Origin: a bacterium
Lineage (GTDB): Bacteria > Zhuqueibacterota > QNDG01 > DSAB01
DNA: 36,698 nt
Direction: 5' to 3'
Assembly: GCA_016931965.1 (NCBI GenBank)
Contig: JAFGDT010000008.1
Location: 1-36,698 of the forward strand
Shown here: positions 32,969 through 36,698 of the stretch, one piece after another
Layout: the number at the start of each line of letters is the position of its first letter
Numbering within the stretch: position 1 is the first letter of the stretch
Made by a program: the position numbers and the translations under genes
Notes under the pieces: model-generated
The model's input: only the letters and a program-made list of their open reading frames with translations
Databases searched by the model: none
What the model was told of the DNA's origin: nothing

Positions 32969-35365
32969 ATGAAATGGGTGCGTTCTTTTCTATTTGTGAC
33001 CTTTTTTGTCATGATCTTCACACAAGCCGGATTTACGCAGATTGATGAAACTTTGAGGGGGATGATTCGCGGTCAGGTTCTCGATGAATCAACCCAGAGT
33101 CCTCTTGTTGCTGTGAATATCCTTCTGGAAAGAACGCAGATGGGAACGGCGGCCGATGATCAGGGCCTGTATTCAATTGATCATGTACCACCGGGTATTT
33201 ATAACATGCGTTTTATGATGATGGGTTATGAGACCCGTGTCATCAACAATGTTGTCGTGAATCCCGGTCGAACCACTTGGCAGCAGATCGAGATGAAATC
33301 AACGGTGCTTGAAGGAGAAGGGGTGGTGGTGACCGCAGGATATTTTTCTGAAGCCAAGGATGCTGTTGTCAGTAACCGTCGAGTCGATTATGAAGAGATT
33401 CGTATGGATCCCGGAAGTGCGGAGGATCTGCAACGCGTCATGCAGGTTTTACCCGCTGTGGTTTCTGGAGCCGATCAGGACAATGAAATTATCGTTCGAG
33501 GCGGTATGCCGGGGGAAAATCTATTTGTCATGGATCATATTGAAATTCCCAATCCAAATCATTTTGGCGATCAGGGAGTGGGAGGGGGACCCATCAACAT
33601 GTTGAATGCCCATTTTGTGCGAAACATCGATTTTTATGCGGGCGCTTTTCCAGCACGGTATGGCGACAAAGCCTCCTCGGTGATGGATATTTCATTACGG
33701 GATGGTGATCGCGAGCGAATAACCGGTCATGGTTATTTGGGCATGTCTGGAGCCGGTCTGATCATTGAAGGGCCGATTCAAGGGGGCAGGGGAGCTTATA
33801 TCATCAGCGGCAGAAAAAGTTTCCTGGATTTGATCATCTCTTCAACCGGATTGACGGCTGTTCCCAAATATTATAATTTTCAGGGGCGGATTGTTTATGA
33901 CATAAATCCGAGTCATCAGCTGATTATGAACGGCATTTACGGAGATGATAAAATAACCATCCGGGATGAAGAAGAAGAGTCGGGATATCAGCGTGGTGTT
34001 GAAAATGTGCGATCATGGAGCCATCAATATGCTCTGGGATTGACTTGGCGTGCTCTTATCGGACAAAAAGGATTTTCAAGGGTAACCCTTTCCCAGGCTC
34101 TCAATCATTGGGACCAAGAGGTGTGGGATGAGAATGATAAAATCTATTATACCAATTTGTCGACTGAGATTGAGCGTACGTTCAAAGTGGACCTAACCTA
34201 TCAGTTCAGCAAGCAGATTGAATTGAATATCGGCGGGAATCTCAAATCGATCCCTTTCAATATCCACCAATGGGCTGATAAAGATACGCTCTTCACTTAT
34301 GATACTTCTGTTGATCCTCCCCAACAAATCGGTATTTACCAAAACTATGATGAATATAAACATGACCATGATCTTACAACCCTGAAAGCGGCTCTATTTG
34401 GGCAAATCAAATGGACACCCCATTCACGAATCACATGCAATTTCGGATTGCGGGGCGATTATTTTGATTATACGAGTCAAACGGCCATCGATCCCAGACT
34501 GGGATTTTCACTGGCTTTGAATGCCAATACGCATATTAATTTAGCCCTCGGTCAACATTCACAGGCTCCTTCCTATATTCAGATCTCGGAACATCCCCTC
34601 AATAAAGATCTTCAATACAAATACACCCAGCAGATCGTCCTGGGTTTTGAACGGTTGTTTCGTGAAGACATTCGCGGGACAGTGGAAATCTTTTATAAGG
34701 ATTACAGACATGTGCCCATCCGTTCCGCACAAACAACGCCGGATCCTTTCGATTCATCCAATGGAAGACTTCTCAGTCAGGGAAAAGGTTTCGCCAAAGG
34801 TGTTGAATTTTTCTTACAGAAAAAATTGACAGGTAATTACCATTTCACAATAAGTTATGCCTATTCGGTTTCAATGGGATACGATCCGCGATACCACCGA
34901 ACATTTCATTGGGATTATGATTATGGACATGTATTCACCTTTGTCAGCGGACTCCATTTTAATCTTATCCATCGGTCGTGGTATCAGAGAATGACACAGA
35001 ATTTCTTTTACAAGATATTCGGATGGCTCTTGCCTTTTGCAGATCAGGTGGAGATCGGCATACGCTGGCGCTATTTAGGCGGGAGGCCCTATACACAACC
35101 ACTCTATTATCCGCAATTGCAGAAATGGTTTGTCGATGAAACGGTACCTTACAACGCGGAACGTTATCCAGTTTATCATCGGCTCGATTTTCGCCTTGAT
35201 AAGCGCTACATGATGAGTGGATGGAATATGGTCTTCTATCTGGATATCATCAATATTTACGGACGGGACAATATCTGGATGTATTCTTATCAGGAAAACG
35301 GCACAAAAAAGGAAATTCTCCAATTCCAGGTCTTTCCAGTCGGCGGAATCACTATCGAATTTTGA
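32969..35365 (+). CDS. TonB-dependent outer-membrane receptor, second copy
   Basis: A 798-residue outer-membrane receptor with a signal peptide (about residues 1-23). A carboxypeptidase-regulatory-like domain (about 30-115, GQVLDESTQSPLVAVNILLE) is followed by a plug (VLPAVVSGADQDNEIIVRGGMPGENLFVMDHIEI and AGAFPARYGDKASSVMDISLRDG) and a beta-barrel ending in Phe. The ATG at 32969 has AGGAGG 7 nt upstream. It differs from the receptor at 26862 in loop content and has no DUF4249 partner; a hotdog thioesterase gene follows after 23 nt instead. The ligand is unknown. Confidence 0.94.
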   Translation: MKWVRSFLFVTFFVMIFTQAGFTQIDETLRGMIRGQVLDESTQSPLVAVNILLERTQMGTAADDQGLYSIDHVPPGIYNMRFMMMGYETRVINNVVVNPGRTTWQQIEMKSTVLEGEGVVVTAGYFSEAKDAVVSNRRVDYEEIRMDPGSAEDLQRVMQVLPAVVSGADQDNEIIVRGGMPGENLFVMDHIEIPNPNHFGDQGVGGGPINMLNAHFVRNIDFYAGAFPARYGDKASSVMDISLRDGDRERITGHGYLGMSGAGLIIEGPIQGGRGAYIISGRKSFLDLIISSTGLTAVPKYYNFQGRIVYDINPSHQLIMNGIYGDDKITIRDEEEESGYQRGVENVRSWSHQYALGLTWRALIGQKGFSRVTLSQALNHWDQEVWDENDKIYYTNLSTEIERTFKVDLTYQFSKQIELNIGGNLKSIPFNIHQWADKDTLFTYDTSVDPPQQIGIYQNYDEYKHDHDLTTLKAALFGQIKWTPHSRITCNFGLRGDYFDYTSQTAIDPRLGFSLALNANTHINLALGQHSQAPSYIQISEHPLNKDLQYKYTQQIVLGFERLFREDIRGTVEIFYKDYRHVPIRSAQTTPDPFDSSNGRLLSQGKGFAKGVEFFLQKKLTGNYHFTISYAYSVSMGYDPRYHRTFHWDYDYGHVFTFVSGLHFNLIHRSWYQRMTQNFFYKIFGWLLPFADQVEIGIRWRYLGGRPYTQPLYYPQLQKWFVDETVPYNAERYPVYHRLDFRLDKRYMMSGWNMVFYLDIINIYGRDNIWMYSYQENGTKKEILQFQVFPVGGITIEF

Positions 35366-35388
35366 GAGAAACAGAGGAGTTGAATAAA

Positions 35389-35895
35389 ATGCGTTATCGT
35401 GTAAAAGGGAAACAGGAAAATTGTAAAATGTGTCTGGTTTGCGGTTTGAAAAACAAGCTGGGACTGCGTGCATCTTTCTATGAATTGGAGAATGGCGAGT
35501 TGTTGGCTGTTTTCCAACCGCAGAAAGAACATCAGAGTTATCCCAACCGTCTGCACGGAGGTATATCCGCAGCGATTTTAGATGAAACGATCGGTCGTGC
35601 CATCATGATGAAATATGAGGAGGATTTTTGGGGAATGACCATCGAATTTGGCTCCCGTTATAAAAAACCTGTCCCTCTGGATGAAGAGTTGCGCGTGATC
35701 GGTCGTATTACAAAAGATGGCAAGCGGACATTTGAAGGGACCGGGGAAATTCTGCTCAAGGATGGCAGTGTCGCAGTCGAAGGTTACGGCAAATATATCA
35801 AGCTTCCTCTGGATAGGATTTCCGATTTCGATCATGAGGAACAGGAATGGCGTGTCGTATCATCACCGGATGATCCGGTTGAGGTGGAGATATAG
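35389..35895 (+). CDS. PaaI-family hotdog-fold thioesterase
   Basis: A 168-residue protein with a hotdog-fold acyl-CoA thioesterase core: HGGISAAILDETIGRA holds the family HGG and the catalytic acidic residue, followed by a MTIEFGSRYKKPVPLDEELRVIGRI strand pair. The N terminus adds a Cys-rich segment, ENCKMCLVCGLKN, found in some PaaI-like proteins. Activity on acyl-CoA or aryl-CoA is probable, and the substrate is unknown. GAGGAG lies 7 nt before the ATG at 35389; a longer frame from 35221 overlaps the receptor gene and is rejected. The repeat array begins 23 nt after its stop. Confidence 0.87.
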   Translation: MRYRVKGKQENCKMCLVCGLKNKLGLRASFYELENGELLAVFQPQKEHQSYPNRLHGGISAAILDETIGRAIMMKYEEDFWGMTIEFGSRYKKPVPLDEELRVIGRITKDGKRTFEGTGEILLKDGSVAVEGYGKYIKLPLDRISDFDHEEQEWRVVSSPDDPVEVEI

Positions 35896-35918
35896 ATGAG
35901 CATTGATAGTACACTGGA

Positions 35919-36100
35919 ACACCCCTCTACCTGATTTGCAGGATCTCCTCCCAAGGGGAGAACACCCCTCTTCCTTGGTTGTTGCCAAGGATCTCCCCTC
36001 AAGGGGAGAACACCCCTCTTCCTTGGCTATTGCCAAGGGTCTCCCCTCAAGGGGAGATTATGTTAAGTCCTCCCTTGAGGGAGGATTTAGGTGGGTGTTT
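35919..36100 (+). repeat. Tandem array of two-hairpin repeat with inverted terminal copy
   Basis: Three head-to-tail units: 35919-35961 (43 bp, variant), 35962-36009 (48 bp) and 36010-36057 (48 bp). Each starts ACACCCCTC. Hairpin A then follows (CCTTGG-TTGTTG-CCAAGG in unit 2; CCTG/CAGG in unit 1). Hairpin B comes last (TCTCCCCT-CA-AGGGGAGA in units 2 and 3). A fourth copy of hairpin B, TCCTCCCT-TG-AGGGAGGA (36068-36085), lies in reverse orientation and ends in GGGTGTT, the complement of the tag. The array therefore points inward and its far end points back. It ends 31 bp before the DUF559 gene. Confidence 0.85.
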
Positions 36101-36130
36101 ATATGAAAACCAAACTGAATCCTTAGACAG

Positions 36131-36496
36131 ATGCCCAGACGATCTATTTTCAAATACAATCCAAGATTGAAAAATCGCGCCAGAAAACTACGTAGCTCAA
36201 TGACCGATGCAGAAGTTAAATTGTGGCAGCATATACGGATGAGACAAGGTGCAAGAATAAAATTCCTTCGCCAACGTCCCATTGGCAATTACATTGTTGA
36301 TTTTTATGCCCCTGAAGCCAAACTTGTCATTGAAGTCGATGGGGGTCAACATTATAAAGAAGAAAGTTTTGAATATGATAAAATTCGAGATGCTTATTTA
36401 AAGGGATTGAATCTGAAAATTCTTCGTGTTTCGAATTTGGATGTTTTAAATAAAATAGAAGGTGTTGTTAAAAAAATAATTGAATTGGTTGAGTGA
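36131..36496 (+). CDS. DUF559 Vsr-like PD-(D/E)xK nuclease-fold protein
   Basis: A 121-residue intact member of the DUF559 family, related to very-short-patch-repair endonucleases. Candidate catalytic residues fall in IVDFYAPEAKLVIEVDGGQH: Asp57, Glu68 and Asp70, with His74 and later Arg86/Asp87. N-terminal RARKLRSSMTDAEVKLWQHIR is the usual opening helix. The length is normal. It would cut or nick DNA, but no member activity is assumed here. The start has no clear ribosome site. It stands alone, with a repeat array ending 31 bp before it and another unit starting 3 bp after its stop. That arrangement suggests the gene and the repeats move or are maintained together. Confidence 0.88.
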   Translation: MPRRSIFKYNPRLKNRARKLRSSMTDAEVKLWQHIRMRQGARIKFLRQRPIGNYIVDFYAPEAKLVIEVDGGQHYKEESFEYDKIRDAYLKGLNLKILRVSNLDVLNKIEGVVKKIIELVE

Positions 36497-36499
36497 TTG

Positions 36500-36585
36500 A
36501 CACCCCTCTGCTCGAACTTCCTCGAGCTTCTTCCCTCAAGGGGAGAGACACCCCTCTTCCTTGGTTGTTGCCAAGGGTTTCCCTC
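36500..36585 (+). repeat. Two-hairpin repeat downstream of DUF559 gene
   Basis: Unit 4 (36500-36546) has the ACACCCCTC tag, hairpin A as GCTCGA-ACTTCC-TCGAGC (36510-36527) and hairpin B as CTTCCCT/AGGGGAG, with one T-G pair. Unit 5 (36548-36585) repeats the tag and the CCTTGG/CCAAGG hairpin A but loses the second arm of hairpin B after TTTCCCTCA, so it is truncated. Both units have the same orientation as the upstream array. Confidence 0.85.
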
Positions 36586-36619
36586 AGTGACTGTTGAAAA
36601 AGTCTCGAAAAGTCATATT

Positions 36620-36691
36620 TGTCATCCTGAACTTGTTTCAGGATCTTATTAGTAATCAATCATTTATGAGATTCCGGATCAAGCCCGGAAT
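36620..36691. repeat. GTCAT-type palindrome pair, divergent
   Basis: ATCCTGAA-CTTGT-TTCAGGAT (36624-36644) is a perfect 8-bp stem preceded by TGTC. ATTCCGG-ATCAAGC-CCGGAAT (36671-36691) is a perfect 7-bp stem followed by GACA. Their outer tags TGTCAT and ATGACA are inverted to each other. The pair ends at the edge of the window, so more units may follow. Confidence 0.7.
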
Positions 36692-36698
36692 GACATGG

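Noticed and set aside
35919..36057. Tandem 48-bp repeats considered as a CRISPR array
   Set aside because: The units abut with no spacers, each contains two hairpins, and no cas genes are nearby.
35903..36170. Frames across the repeat array before the DUF559 gene
   Set aside because: The residue pattern repeats every 16 codons because the 48-bp units are in frame; this is repeat DNA read through, not a protein gene.

Overview
The window reads as chromosomal DNA from a Gram-negative bacterium of the wider FCB (Fibrobacterota-Chlorobiota-Bacteroidota) group. Two TonB-dependent receptors with carboxypeptidase-like N-terminal domains, a DUF4249 lipoprotein, an S46 dipeptidyl-peptidase, DUF1080 proteins and a CE15-type esterase point there. 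Many genes have strong Shine-Dalgarno sites (for example AAAGGAGG before carB and AGGAGG before the second receptor), and several promoters look like sigma70 TTGnnn-17-TAnnnT. Both traits are unusual for Bacteroidota proper, so a neighbouring phylum (KSB1-, Calditrichota- or Marinimicrobia-like) is more likely. This is inference; no marker gene was searched. I see no rRNA, tRNA or CRISPR array and no phage genes.

Layout. 354-2245 (minus): a histone-deacetylase-family amidohydrolase, a two-TM protein and a small Cys-rich protein, behind a good promoter at 2309-2337. 2351-4055 (plus): a SAM methyltransferase and a PAP2/inositol-phosphorylceramide-synthase-like membrane enzyme. 4174-9334: carB, then two secreted DUF1080 proteins. 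9776-13199: a penicillin-acylase-family protein that appears to have lost its catalytic nucleophile, followed after 1 nt by a YhaM-type exoribonuclease. 13191-15753 (minus): an SPFH/zinc-ribbon protein and a second zinc-ribbon protein with overlapping reading frames, resembling the YdjI/YdjG envelope-stress pair. 16070-17636: a 37-residue membrane peptide overlapping a sodium:solute symporter. 17737-20788: radical SAM/SPASM protein, DHH phosphoesterase, MarC-family protein. 21067-26328: two DUF3795 proteins around a CE15-like esterase, an S46 peptidase and a GlsB/YeaQ-type protein, then an MBL-fold hydrolase. 26862-35895: TonB receptor, DUF4249 lipoprotein, Ca2+-type P-ATPase, second TonB receptor, hotdog thioesterase. 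36131-36496: a small DUF559 nuclease.

How it fits together. The recurring theme is scavenging of extracellular polymers. Secreted esterase, DUF1080 and peptidase products would act in the periplasm, the TonB receptors would import large ligands, and the symporter and ATPase handle inner-membrane transport. The rest is housekeeping: pyrimidine/arginine precursor synthesis, RNA and nucleotide turnover, and membrane stress.

Most notable. (1) The DUF559 nuclease is bracketed by arrays of a two-hairpin repeat with units of about 48 bp, with a further copy at 20798-20874. This looks like a REP/RAYT-style partnership with a different enzyme. (2) A 246-bp MITE-like element at 26410-26655 has 18-bp perfect inverted repeats and a 9-bp direct target repeat. 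(3) The penicillin-acylase homologue is a probable pseudoenzyme. (4) The tiny membrane peptide overlaps the symporter start.
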